From contig NZ_LMEV01000013.1 in NCBI RefSeq assembly GCF_001426505.1, forward strand, positions 248,001 through 312,000: 64,000 nt of DNA, read 5' to 3'. Both the position numbers and the translations under genes were made by a program. Shown piece after piece: positions 27,450 to 36,300 of this stretch. The notes under the pieces were generated by a model that saw only the letters and a list, made by a program, of their open reading frames with translations, was not told where the DNA came from and made no database searches. Numbering within the stretch: position 1 is the stretch's first letter; each line of letters starts with the position of its first letter. The stretch is from Variovorax sp. Root473 (GTDB lineage: Bacteria > Pseudomonadota > Gammaproteobacteria > Burkholderiales > Burkholderiaceae_C).

Positions 27450-27522
27450 CAGCCAACCCGGGCGGCCGACCGTTTGCGCCGCCTGACGGTGCTGGATCTT
27501 TGCAAACGGGGAGTAATCGGCC

Positions 27523-28173
27523 ATGCCGAAGATGATCATTTCGGTCGATGGTGTCGTCATCGGCCAAGTGGCGCTCGCCAAGAATCGCACGACGTTGGGC
27601 CGCCGCGCCTACAACGACATCGTGATCGACAATCTCGCCGTCAGCGGCGAGCATGCCGTGCTGCACATGAGCGGCGGCGAAGTCGAAATTGAAGATCTCA
27701 ACAGCACCAACGGCACCTACGTCAATGCGCTTGCTGTCCAGAAGCAGGCGCTCCAGGACAACGACGTCATCGAGGTCGGTGGCTGCCGCATCCATTTCCG
27801 CGCGCACAGCAACCTCATGGCTGGCCCTGGCTCCGTGCGGGCCTCGCTCTCCGAGTATTCCGCCCCGATGCCGCTCTCGTCGGCGCCCACTGAATCGGGC
27901 GCGCTGGTCGAGTTGGGCGTGCCTGTGCTGCGCGTGCTCTCCGGCACCAACGAAGGCAAGGACGTCCCGCTGCAGAAAGTGGTCACCACCATCGGCAAGC
28001 CCGGCGTGGCCGTGGCGGTCGTCACCCGCCGCCGACAAGGCTACGTGGCGGCCACCGTCGTCGGCAGCGTCACGCTCAACAACAGGCCGCTGGGCGCCGA
28101 AGCCGTCGTGCTGCAGGAAGGCGACGTGCTCGAACTGGGCGGCGCCACGCGCATGCAGTTCGTCCGGATCTGA
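27523..28173 (+). CDS. FHA domain protein (one canonical and one degenerate FHA-like domain)
   Basis: A 216-residue cytoplasmic protein. The N-terminal FHA domain (residues 1-95) carries the phosphothreonine-binding core TTLGRRAYNDIVIDNLAVSG with GEH and NSTNGTYVN. A linker rich in Ser/Pro joins a second half (residues 118-215: PVLRVLSGTNEGKDVPLQKV, TIGKPG, GSVTLNNRPLG, LQEGDVLELGG) with the FHA strand order but lacking the R...S..H binding residues, so it is probably structural. It follows the PP2C gene by 73 bases and precedes the cyclase gene by 75. Confidence 0.93.
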   Translation: MPKMIISVDGVVIGQVALAKNRTTLGRRAYNDIVIDNLAVSGEHAVLHMSGGEVEIEDLNSTNGTYVNALAVQKQALQDNDVIEVGGCRIHFRAHSNLMAGPGSVRASLSEYSAPMPLSSAPTESGALVELGVPVLRVLSGTNEGKDVPLQKVVTTIGKPGVAVAVVTRRRQGYVAATVVGSVTLNNRPLGAEAVVLQEGDVLELGGATRMQFVRI

Positions 28174-28248
28174 ACCGGCTCGGGCGCCTTTCTCCGTCCG
28201 CCCCCGCTTTTTTGCCGACAGGCTCCCGTTGTCCAAGGCTGATCGGCC

Positions 28249-30507
28249 ATGAGCGCATTGCTGCGGCACTGGCCGCGCATTGCCATCACGCTGCTGCCTG
28301 TGGTGTTGGCGCTGCTGCACGCCACGGGCGCTTTGCGGCTGGGCGTGATCGAGCATCTGGACCACCTGATCTACGATGCCCGCCTGCGCGCCACCATGCC
28401 GGATACGCCCGACACGCGGATCGTGATCGTCGATGTCGACGACGCCAGCCTGGCGCGCGAGGGCCAATGGCCCTGGCCGCGCGACAAGATCGCCAGCCTC
28501 ACGAATGAATTGCTGGTCCGCCAGCGCGCGGCCGTGCTGGGCTTCGACGTGATGTTTCTCGAGCCCGACCGCAGCTCCGGCCTCGGGCGCCTGAAAGAGA
28601 TCGCCGCCGGCCCTTTGCGTGGCGTGCCGGGCCTTGCCGCCGAGATCGACCGGCTTGCGCCGACCCTCGACCATGACGCGACCCTGGCCCAGGCCCTGCG
28701 CGGCCAGCCCGTGGCACTCGGCTATTACTTCACGCGCACCGAACAGCCCAGCGCCAAGGGACTGCTGCCGGCCACGCCGGTGCTCCCGCCCGAGGCGTTT
28801 CCACCGCATGCCTCCTTCGTTACGCTCTGGAACGGATTCGGCGCCAGCCTGCCGGTGCTGGCGAGCGCGGCGCCCGTCGCGGGGTTCCTCAACACCCTCG
28901 TCGGTGATGGCGGCGACGACGGCGTGATCCGCAGCGTGCCGCTCATCGCGCGCTACGAAGGCGAACATGCGTCGCCCGGGCACTATGAGTCCCTGGCGCT
29001 GGCGGTGTACCGGCTCGCGAGCGGTTCGCCGCCGGTGCGGCCGGCGCTCGTGGCCGGCGACGGCAACTTTCCGCGCCTGCAGGCGCTGGTGCTGGGGTCG
29101 TTGCGCATCCCGGTCGACCAGAGCGCCAGCCTGCAGGTGCCGTTCCGCGGCCCCGGTGGTCCGCGTGCGGGGTCCTTCCGCTACGTGGCCGCAGCCGACG
29201 TGCTCGCGGGCCGTCTGGCGCCGGGCGAACTGAAGGACAAGATCGTGCTGCTCGGCGCCACCGCGCCGGGCCTGCAGGACCTGCGCGCGACGCCCGTCGG
29301 CGCTGCGTTCCCGGGCGTCGAAGTGCACGCCAACATCGTCTCGGGCTTGCTCGACCGGCGGCTGCTGGCCGTGCCAGACTACGCACCCGGCTATGAAGTG
29401 CTCACCGTGCTGGCGGCGGGGCTGCTGCTGGCCTTCGGGCTGTCTCTGTTCTCCGCATCGCGCGCCGTGCTGCTCGGTGCGGGCGTGGTCGCGGCATTGG
29501 TCGGCCTCAACACCTGGCTCTACATCGGACACAGCCTCGTGCTCCCGCTGGCGTCGGCGCTCGCGATGGCGGCGCTGGCCTTCGCGCTCAACATGAGCTG
29601 GGGCTACTTCGTCGAATCGCGTGCACGGCGCGGGCTGGTGCGGCTCTTTGGCACCTACGTGCCGCCGCAGCTGGTCGACGAAATGCTCGTGCGCCCCGGC
29701 CGCTACAGCATGCGCGCCGAGAGCAAGGAAATGACCGTGATGTTCTGCGACATGCGCGACTTCACCCGGCTGTCCGAGCAGATGGCGCCCGCCGAGCTGC
29801 AGGCCTTTCTGAACACCGTCTTCAGCCGGCTCACCGAGGTGATCAGCGCGCACCGCGGCACCGTCGACAAATACATGGGCGACTGCGTCATGGCCTTCTG
29901 GGGCGCACCCATCGACACCCCCGACCACGCCGCGCTCGCCGTACAGGCCGCGCTCGACATGGCCGCCGCGGTGCACGACATCAACCGCCAGCACCGCGCG
30001 AGCGGCCGCCCCGAGATCAGCGCCGGCATCGGCCTGAACAGCGGCCTCATGAGCGTCGGCGACATGGGCTCCACCGCACGCCGCAGCTACACCGTGGTCG
30101 GCGATGCGGTCAATCTCGCGGCGCGACTGGAGGGCCTGAGCGGACACTACGGCGTCGAGATCGTGGCCAGCAGCGCGACCCGCGATGCAGCCCCCGGCTT
30201 CGTCTGGCAGGAACTCGACAGCGTGCGCGTCAAGGGCAAGGCCCAGGCCGTCGCCATCTACACCCCGCTCGTGGTGCAGGCCACTGCCGAAGCACAGGAC
30301 ACGCGACAGCAACTCGACCGATGGAACGAGGTGCTCGCCGCCTACCGCCGCCAGGACTGGGCGCTGGGCCGAAACTTGCTGGCTCCCCTGCTCGCCGCGG
30401 ATGCCAAAAAAGTCCTTTACCAGCTCTATGCCCAGCGTTTAGCCTCGATGGCGCTACGCCCGCAAGACCCGGACTGGGACGGTGCCACCCGGTTCGACAC
30501 CAAATGA
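28249..30507 (+). CDS. CHASE2 domain class III adenylate/guanylate cyclase
   Basis: A 752-residue membrane cyclase. Order: N-terminal span (ITLLPVVLALLHATGALRL), extracytoplasmic CHASE2 domain (VIVDVDDASLAREGQWPWPR, LGFDVMFLEPD, GAAFPGVEVHANIVSGLLD), three C-terminal spans (about residues 380-450), then the cyclase domain. Catalytic residues look intact: metal Asp in VMFCDMRDFTRLSEQ and KYMGDCVMAFWGAP, base-recognition Lys (DKYMGD) and Asp (YTVVGDAVN), and transition-state Asn/Arg in VNLAARLEG. The Lys/Asp pair favours ATP, so cAMP is the likely product. Its TGA overlaps a possible ATG of the phosphodiesterase gene (30504). Confidence 0.95.
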   Translation: MSALLRHWPRIAITLLPVVLALLHATGALRLGVIEHLDHLIYDARLRATMPDTPDTRIVIVDVDDASLAREGQWPWPRDKIASLTNELLVRQRAAVLGFDVMFLEPDRSSGLGRLKEIAAGPLRGVPGLAAEIDRLAPTLDHDATLAQALRGQPVALGYYFTRTEQPSAKGLLPATPVLPPEAFPPHASFVTLWNGFGASLPVLASAAPVAGFLNTLVGDGGDDGVIRSVPLIARYEGEHASPGHYESLALAVYRLASGSPPVRPALVAGDGNFPRLQALVLGSLRIPVDQSASLQVPFRGPGGPRAGSFRYVAAADVLAGRLAPGELKDKIVLLGATAPGLQDLRATPVGAAFPGVEVHANIVSGLLDRRLLAVPDYAPGYEVLTVLAAGLLLAFGLSLFSASRAVLLGAGVVAALVGLNTWLYIGHSLVLPLASALAMAALAFALNMSWGYFVESRARRGLVRLFGTYVPPQLVDEMLVRPGRYSMRAESKEMTVMFCDMRDFTRLSEQMAPAELQAFLNTVFSRLTEVISAHRGTVDKYMGDCVMAFWGAPIDTPDHAALAVQAALDMAAAVHDINRQHRASGRPEISAGIGLNSGLMSVGDMGSTARRSYTVVGDAVNLAARLEGLSGHYGVEIVASSATRDAAPGFVWQELDSVRVKGKAQAVAIYTPLVVQATAEAQDTRQQLDRWNEVLAAYRRQDWALGRNLLAPLLAADAKKVLYQLYAQRLASMALRPQDPDWDGATRFDTK

Positions 30508-30536
30508 CGACAGAAGCAACCAAGGGGTCTTCCACA

Positions 30537-31340
30537 ATGCAGGTACGCGTGCTGGGTTGCTCGGGCGCCATCGCCAAGGACTGCCGCACCACCTCGTTCC
30601 TGGTCGATGCGGACCTGCTCGTGGACGCCGGCACGGGCGTCGGCGATCTCACCCTCGACGAGATGGCCGCCATCGACGACGTGGTGCTCACCCACTCGCA
30701 CCTGGACCACATCGCCGCCCTCCCCCTGATGCTCGACGCCATCGGCAGCCGCCGCACCCGGCCGCTGCGCGTGCATGCATTGGCAGCCACCATCGACGCG
30801 CTGCGGTCGCACGTGTTCAACAACGTCATCTGGCCGAATTTCGAACGCATCCCCAGTCCCGAATCGCCCTTCGTGAGCTTTCATGAGATCACCGTCGGGC
30901 AACGCCTCGAGCTGGGCAGCGACGCCCCCAAGCTCATCGAAGTGCTGCCGGCCGTCCACACCGTGCCGGCCTGCGGCTTCGCCATCCGCCGCGCAGAAGG
31001 CGGCGCCCACTGGGTCTTCAGCGGCGACACCGAACGCAACCCGCCCTTCTGGGAGCGCATCAACGCCATCGACGTGGCGATGTTGGTCATCGAGACGGCC
31101 TTCAGCTCCCGCGAGGAAGCCCTGGCCGAACGTAGCCTGCACCTGTCGCCGGTGGCGCTGGCGCACGAACTGGCGCAGATCGATCCGGGCAAGCAATACC
31201 CGATCTACATCACCCACACCAAGCCCGCAGAGACCGAGGAAATCATGAGCCAGATCGAGATGCTGGCGGGGCGCGAGGTGGCAGGGTTGGCGCAGCGGGA
31301 CATCCGCTGGCTCAAGGCGAACGGGGTGCTGACCTTCTGA
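30537..31340 (+). CDS. Cyclic-nucleotide phosphodiesterase, class II (metallo-beta-lactamase fold)
   Basis: A 267-residue enzyme of the class II 3',5'-cyclic-nucleotide phosphodiesterase type. The fold begins MQVRVLGCSGAIAKDCRTTS, then the metal motif VLTHSHLDHIAALPLMLDAI (HxHxDH), later VHTVPACGFAIRR, WVFSGDTERNP and YITHTKPAE. ATG 30537 is preceded by AAGGGG; an earlier in-frame ATG at 30504 overlaps the cyclase stop as ATGA and would add 11 residues (MTTEATKGSST). It probably hydrolyses the cAMP made by the cyclase next door. Confidence 0.9.
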   Translation: MQVRVLGCSGAIAKDCRTTSFLVDADLLVDAGTGVGDLTLDEMAAIDDVVLTHSHLDHIAALPLMLDAIGSRRTRPLRVHALAATIDALRSHVFNNVIWPNFERIPSPESPFVSFHEITVGQRLELGSDAPKLIEVLPAVHTVPACGFAIRRAEGGAHWVFSGDTERNPPFWERINAIDVAMLVIETAFSSREEALAERSLHLSPVALAHELAQIDPGKQYPIYITHTKPAETEEIMSQIEMLAGREVAGLAQRDIRWLKANGVLTF

Positions 31341-31467
31341 CCCAGCGGGTCCGGGCATGACAAATTTGTCGACACAATTGGCATCTGAGTGCGAGTTGTG
31401 TCACATCATGTAACCATCTTGTGACCAAAGACGGTCCGATCAAGGGCTTCAGAGGAGGGAGGCCAGG

Positions 31468-31482
31468 TGGCACGGATGCTGC
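31468..31482 (+). promoter_or_regulatory. Sigma-54 promoter of pilA
   Basis: TGGCACGGATGCTGC (31468-31482) matches TGGCACG-N4-TTGC with one mismatch; the GG and GC elements are exactly 10 bases apart. Transcription would start near 31494, about 50 bases before the pilA ATG. Upstream, TTTGTCGACACAA (31366-31378) and TTGTGTCACA (31396-31405) carry TGTC motifs like PilR sites. Confidence 0.75.
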
Positions 31483-31542
31483 GGAAGGTATTGCGCTCCG
31501 GGCTGGTTCCCGGGCTCTACAAACCAACCTGGAGTTAATCGA

Positions 31543-32073
31543 ATGAACCGTCGTTCTATTGCACGCAATGTGCAAAAGGGTTTCACCCTCATCGAATTGA
31601 TGATCGTTGTGGCGATCATCGGCATCTTGGCTGCAGTTGCACTGCCGGCGTATCAGGACTACACGATCCGCACCAAAATTTCGGAAGGCCTCGTTCTGGC
31701 AACAGCACTCAAGACCGCAATTGCCGAAACACACCAATCCAAGGGCCCTGGCACCAAGCTTTGCGCAACCGCACAGACGGAATGCGATGTGATTGGCACG
31801 ACCCTTATGGACTCGGTGGCTTTGACTGGCAACAAGAATGTCGCTTCCGTCACCAGCGACGCGACTGGCATTATCACGATCACCTATAAGACCACGGTTT
31901 TGCCCGCTGCTGAAGCTGATCTGACCATCGAGCCCGTTGGCCCCAACGGAACGACGGCTCTCGACTTGAGCAACGCTGCAACTGCTGGTACGACCATCAA
32001 CTGGCGCTGCGGCGGCGCAAGCGCTGCAAGCACTGTCAAAGAAAAGTTTCGCCCGGCTGCTTGCCGTAGCTAA
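31543..32073 (+). CDS. pilA: Major type IV pilin PilA
   Basis: A 176-residue type IVa pilin. A 13-residue basic leader ends at Gly13; prepilin peptidase would cut before Phe14 to expose [20 protein letters not shown] with Glu5 of the mature protein (E18). The globular domain has four cysteines ([22 protein letters not shown]), the last two fitting a C-terminal disulfide loop. The protein ends in a serine right after the loop. The GC content is lower than in flanking housekeeping genes. It has its own sigma-54 promoter and terminator, so it is monocistronic. Confidence 0.95.
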   Translation: MNRRSIARNVQKGFTLIELMIVVAIIGILAAVALPAYQDYTIRTKISEGLVLATALKTAIAETHQSKGPGTKLCATAQTECDVIGTTLMDSVALTGNKNVASVTSDATGIITITYKTTVLPAAEADLTIEPVGPNGTTALDLSNAATAGTTINWRCGGASAASTVKEKFRPAACRS

Positions 32074-32092
32074 TTCTCTTCTGGAGTGAAAG

Positions 32093-32115
32093 AGCCGCCT
32101 TCGGGCGGCTTTTTT
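32093..32115 (+). terminator. Rho-independent terminator of pilA
   Basis: AGCCGCC (32093-32099), loop TTCG, GGCGGCT (32104-32110) and six T's: a UUCG-type stable hairpin 20 bases after the pilA stop. Confidence 0.88.
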
Positions 32116-32126
32116 GCGTCTGTCGC

Positions 32127-32351
32127 CTAGACCTGTTCGCTGCGCCAGACCGTCAGCACCTTGCCGAACACCGCGAAGTCCATCTTCTGCGTGATCTCGA
32201 AGAGGTCGTAGTCCGGGTTGAAGGACTTGGCGCGCAGCACCAGGCCGTTCTCTGTAGGGATGCGCTGCAGTTGCTTGATGAAGCCGTGATTGCCAACGCG
32301 GAAGAAGTAGACGCCGTCGCCGCCGTGGGATGCTGAAAAGCGGGGGCAGAA
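32127..32351 (-). pseudogene. 3' fragment of an S24-type (LexA/CI-like) repressor gene
   Basis: The minus frame ending at TAG (32127-32129) encodes HGGDGVYFFRVGNHGFIKQL then QRIPTENGLVLRAKSFNPDY and a tail FAVFGKVLTVWRSEQV. This matches the C-terminal third of S24 peptidase-type repressors, with the general-base lysine in GFIKQLQR. The frame closes upstream at a TGA (32352-32354), and the HTH domain and the catalytic serine region are missing. It is a truncated remnant; the break lies near 32335-32350. Confidence 0.7.
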
Positions 32352-32659
32352 TCAATTTCTCAGCAGCGTCATTTGCCGATGCAAGGGCACGGCGTGTTTC
32401 GTCACGTTGACGCGCAGGCCCTCATCGACAATGCGGTCTTCCGCCGTCGATTCAGAATCTGCCCGATGCGCCCCCAAGCCCTGTAAATCTCTCTCAGCGA
32501 AGCCGGCCCTGCACTGACGCCGCCACGGAGGCGCTTCACACTCTGATCCGCTAGATCGAGAAGGCTCGCCAGACGCTGGCGGCGTGACACGACGGCATCG
32601 GCACCTACCGCTAGGCTCATTCGTAGGTGCTGCTGCCGCGGGAAGACGGCTGACGGCCG
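32352..32659. other. Unassigned decayed stretch
   Basis: About 300 bases between the repressor fragment and the DnaJ-like remnant. Short open frames exist on both strands, but none shows a recognisable domain, a ribosome site or a convincing start. It probably contains eroded coding sequence, including the lost N-terminus of the DnaJ-like gene. Confidence 0.4.
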
Positions 32660-33240
32660 CGCGTAGGCAATAGGTGTTTGCGCTGGACGAAGACCGATCA
32701 CGAGACACTGTGTGAACTGGTGTGTGACGCTTTAGGCGAGCGGCATGCGCGCGAGGGCAATGGCGATGAGGGTGAAGAGCTCAAGGCGCTGTTCGCCCGG
32801 CACGCGGAGATCGACTTCGACACCGACCGGCAGCAGATGGTGCGGGCCATGAAGGACGTGGCTGAAGCGTATCCAGCAGGGACTGCGGCGAAGGCGGCGG
32901 CCCAGGAGGCCAGGCATGACGACAGGCAGGCTGCCGCGCCCTGCCGCAAGAAGGCCAGCGCCCTGCATACCGAACGGAACCCGATGCGCAGCAGTGCGAC
33001 ATCAAGACGGCGCTGATGCAGAACGCGAACCAGGCCTACGCAGCCAAGGATCTACCTGCGTTGCTGGAACTGCAGCTGCAGATCGAGCAGATCGACGCCG
33101 GCCACATCGCGAGCGCTTGAAGCACTACAACAAGGTGCTGGGCGAGCAACTGGCGGAACTGAAAGCGGAGATCGAGGGCGTCGAGATGCGGTTCTGCTAC
33201 GACCCCTACGGGCTCGAGCCCGGGCACGCACCATCGACCC
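32660..33240 (+). pseudogene. Frameshifted DnaJ-like (J-domain-type) gene remnant
   Basis: Three frames must be joined. Part 1 (from about 32678): RWTKTDHETLCELVCDALGE, then EELKALFARHAEIDFDTDRQ and KASALHTERNP, the position of the HPD-type J motif (here HTE). Part 2 (from about 33003): KTALMQNANQAYAAKDLPAL then LELQLQIEQIDAGHIASA, stopping at TGA 33118. Part 3: ERLKHYNKVLGEQLAELKAE then IEGVEMRFCYD. The order matches the C-terminal part of DnaJ-like chaperone proteins of Comamonadaceae as I remember them. At least two frameshifts and no intact start: inactive. Confidence 0.65.
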
Positions 33241-33349
33241 GCGCAAGCTGGGTCCACGGCTCGAGCAGCATTGCCGGTGGCTGCGCGATTCCGCATGTGG
33301 GCTCGCCCCATTCTTTTGAGAGCACTGATCGGCGTTGCGCCCCGTCCCG

Positions 33350-36300
33350 TCAGTTCGCCACGACTTCCCGCCACATGATCCGCGTAGGCGTCGTCGCCGA
33401 CGGCACCGTCACGTCAAAGACCTTGTTTTTCCCATCGGACGTGCGAACGAGAATCTTGATCGCGCCGTTCGGCAGCCCCTCGGGCTGCACGCGACTTGCC
33501 AGCACATTGCCGATGAAGCGGCTGCTCAGATTGGGGATCGCCCCGCCGTTCGCGTAATTGAGGAAGTACAGATTGGAGCTTCCGCCTGGCGAGCACTCGT
33601 CGCTGGAGGGAATGTTTGTCGTGAAGGCCAGAACGCCCTGGAACAGCACCGGGCTCGTGTACGAACGCTCGCCCACCGGAGTGGTCGCGAAGTCGAGTAC
33701 CCAGCCTTTCTTGGTGGCCAGGTCCAGGGGGTTGCTGGTCACGTTGATGTTGCCGCCCGAGAGGGTCGCCGTTTGCCTGACGAGGCTGGTGCGCAGCGGG
33801 GTGATGGTTGGCGAGTCGGACTTGTCATCCAGCAGGCCGTAGAACGATTGCGCCTGGCTGGCGTTGGCATTGGCACCGGTTCCTCCGGGAATGTCAGAGG
33901 CGCCGAGGTACTGGCCCGTGCCCACAAACACCATGCGCTTGTTCTTGACCACCCCCAACTCAATCGCGTTGGTGATGGGTTGCGCCGTGCCCCCGCTGTC
34001 GACCAGCGTGGCGAGCCGCCTGACATTCCAGTCGGTCGTCGAATTGGACGAGAGATCGAACCGCCAGACGTTGCCGTACAAATCTCCGCCATACACGTAA
34101 TCGGCCGTGTCGTCGGTGCCGGGGCTGACCAAGAACGCGCTGATCTTGGCCAGCCCGCTGGGATTGGCGCTCGTGCCCACCCCGGTGCTGATGTCCTTGA
34201 TCAGTTCGCCTGTCGCGGTGTTCAGAACATAGAGGTGCCCCGTCCCGTCGCCGCCGGTGTCGGAGCCATTGTTGTAGCCGGAGGTCACCAGCGTGACCCA
34301 TCCCGCGGCCTTGGTTTTCACATTCAGGGGCGTGCCGTAGGAATAGCCGGTGCTGTTCCTGACGGCGTCGGTGGTGTTCGCATTGGGAAACTCCCACATC
34401 ACCTTGCTCGCCACGTCAGCTTCCGACGCAGCCGAGGGCGAGGTCACATTCAAGGCGTAGTAGCCGCGTCCCCCCTTGCCGAGGCCTCCCACGAGCACGG
34501 TCGACCAGTTGGGTGAAGGGGGCGTGGGCAGGTTGGCGCTTGTATTGCTCAGGTCCACGTCCGTCGCCACGGCCGTGCCGTCGACATAGAAGCGATGCTG
34601 GAACGTGGGGGCTTGCTGGGTGAGGCCGACCAGGGAGCTGGTCGCCGTGGCCGTGGGGGAGAGATTGCTGGCCAGCAGACTGCCGGGCACGTAGGCCCAC
34701 AGTTCGTTGCCGGTGGTCGCATCGAATGCGTGCAGCATGCCGTCGTTGGCGCCCTGATAGACGACTTTGGTCCGACTGGCTGCGGCGCCGGCCTTGAACG
34801 CGGCGTAGCCCGCATCGGTGTAGCTCGAGCGAGGGGCCGAAACATAGGTGGGCTCGGCGTTCACGATGTCCCCGAGCACGTGAGTGCGCGTCCGGTAGGG
34901 GCGTGCACTGGCGCTGTCGGTGCCTTCCTTGCTGCGATCACCCCGCAGGTAGGAGAGTACGGCGGCGTTGTCGGCCGGGCCGGGCGGTGTTGCGGGTGAG
35001 TTCAGTCGCGCGACCTGTGCGGCGCTGAGCCCGTCCGTGGTGAACGCGACGCCCGAAGCGCCGTTGAAGCTGGCGATCTTGCGGGTGCTGAAGACCTTGT
35101 CGTCTAACAGCGACTGTGCGGACCAGAGCGGGGTCGTGCCCACCAGCCCGGTATCGACATCGATCGCGAACGCTTCCAGGTTGCCGTACCAGGACCCGGA
35201 GTTGAAGTTGGAAGCAAAGGCCGTGTTGTCGCCTGAGCGGACGTTCGGATTGCTCACGGCCACGGAGGCCGCCGCGCCTGTGCGATTGACGATATTGTTA
35301 AGAATCGACGTCAGTGCGGTCTGCAATCTTGCCGGATCGTTGGCGTTGAAATACTGCCCATGGCCGTTCAGGGCGGCGTGCCAGAGGTCGTCGATGGCGG
35401 TTGCTGAATTGGCCACCGGCGTGGGCCAAGAATTCGAACCGCTCGGCGGTGTGGAAAGGGTACCGCTGGCGCCCAGGCCGATGGTGAATGTCACCATGTG
35501 TTGCCACGTCGCGGGGTCGGATGCGTTGGCTGCCACCTTGCCGGCGGACGACGCGGGCGCTGTGAGATCGGAAATCCAGTACTTCATTGCGACGTCCGCC
35601 AAGGTGTCGGATGCGCTGTTTCCATCGTAGAAGGGGGCAGGAAAATTTTCCCCGACCTTCAACGGAACGCCTGCAATAGGATCGTTAATCGCCACTTTGG
35701 CGATATCGTCGTAATAGACATTGGCCGGGAGTGTTGGGACTTTTCTGTCCAGGTTTCCCACGTTTGCCGGAGCCCCACCGTTCCAATATCCATCGGTCGA
35801 CAGAATCGTGTAATTGGGCGTGCAGGCGAGAGGAACGGTGACATTTCGGGGTGTCGTTGACGATGCCCCGGGCATGGTGCCGGACGTATAGTATTGGCCG
35901 GCGCGATCCAACGCCGTGACAAGAGGTGTGCCTCCATCAGGATCAATTCCATACACGCGGTTGTACCAAGTGAGTTTTTGTGCAGAATCAAAATTGGCGA
36001 GCGCGACAAAGTTTGAGGCTTTTGTGTTTTCGCTGCCGGAGTTGTTGTTGATGGTGGAGAAGCCAACTCTTGATTTTCCATCGAGGGCGGAAAATGCAAT
36101 TCCAAGAGATGATTTTGCGGTTGCGATGCGTGTTCGATAATAGGTGAACCAATTGGCGAAGTTCTGCAGTTCTTGAGCGTACGTGCAGGTGTTCCCCATC
36201 CCGCAGTCTGTTCGTGATGCGGCACGCGAGTATGTTGGCGTGTCTGGTGTGATCTCTACACGAGAATAGTACGTGTCACTGTTTTGGTTCGAGCCCGGAT

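Noticed and set aside
27421..30312. Long minus-strand frame opposite the PP2C, FHA and cyclase genes
   Set aside because: It has His/Arg/Ala/Gly-rich shadow composition and spans three real genes on the other strand.
32402..32701. Minus-strand frame of about 100 codons in the decayed region
   Set aside because: No recognised domain, start site unsupported, and it overlaps the remnant of a + strand DnaJ-like gene.
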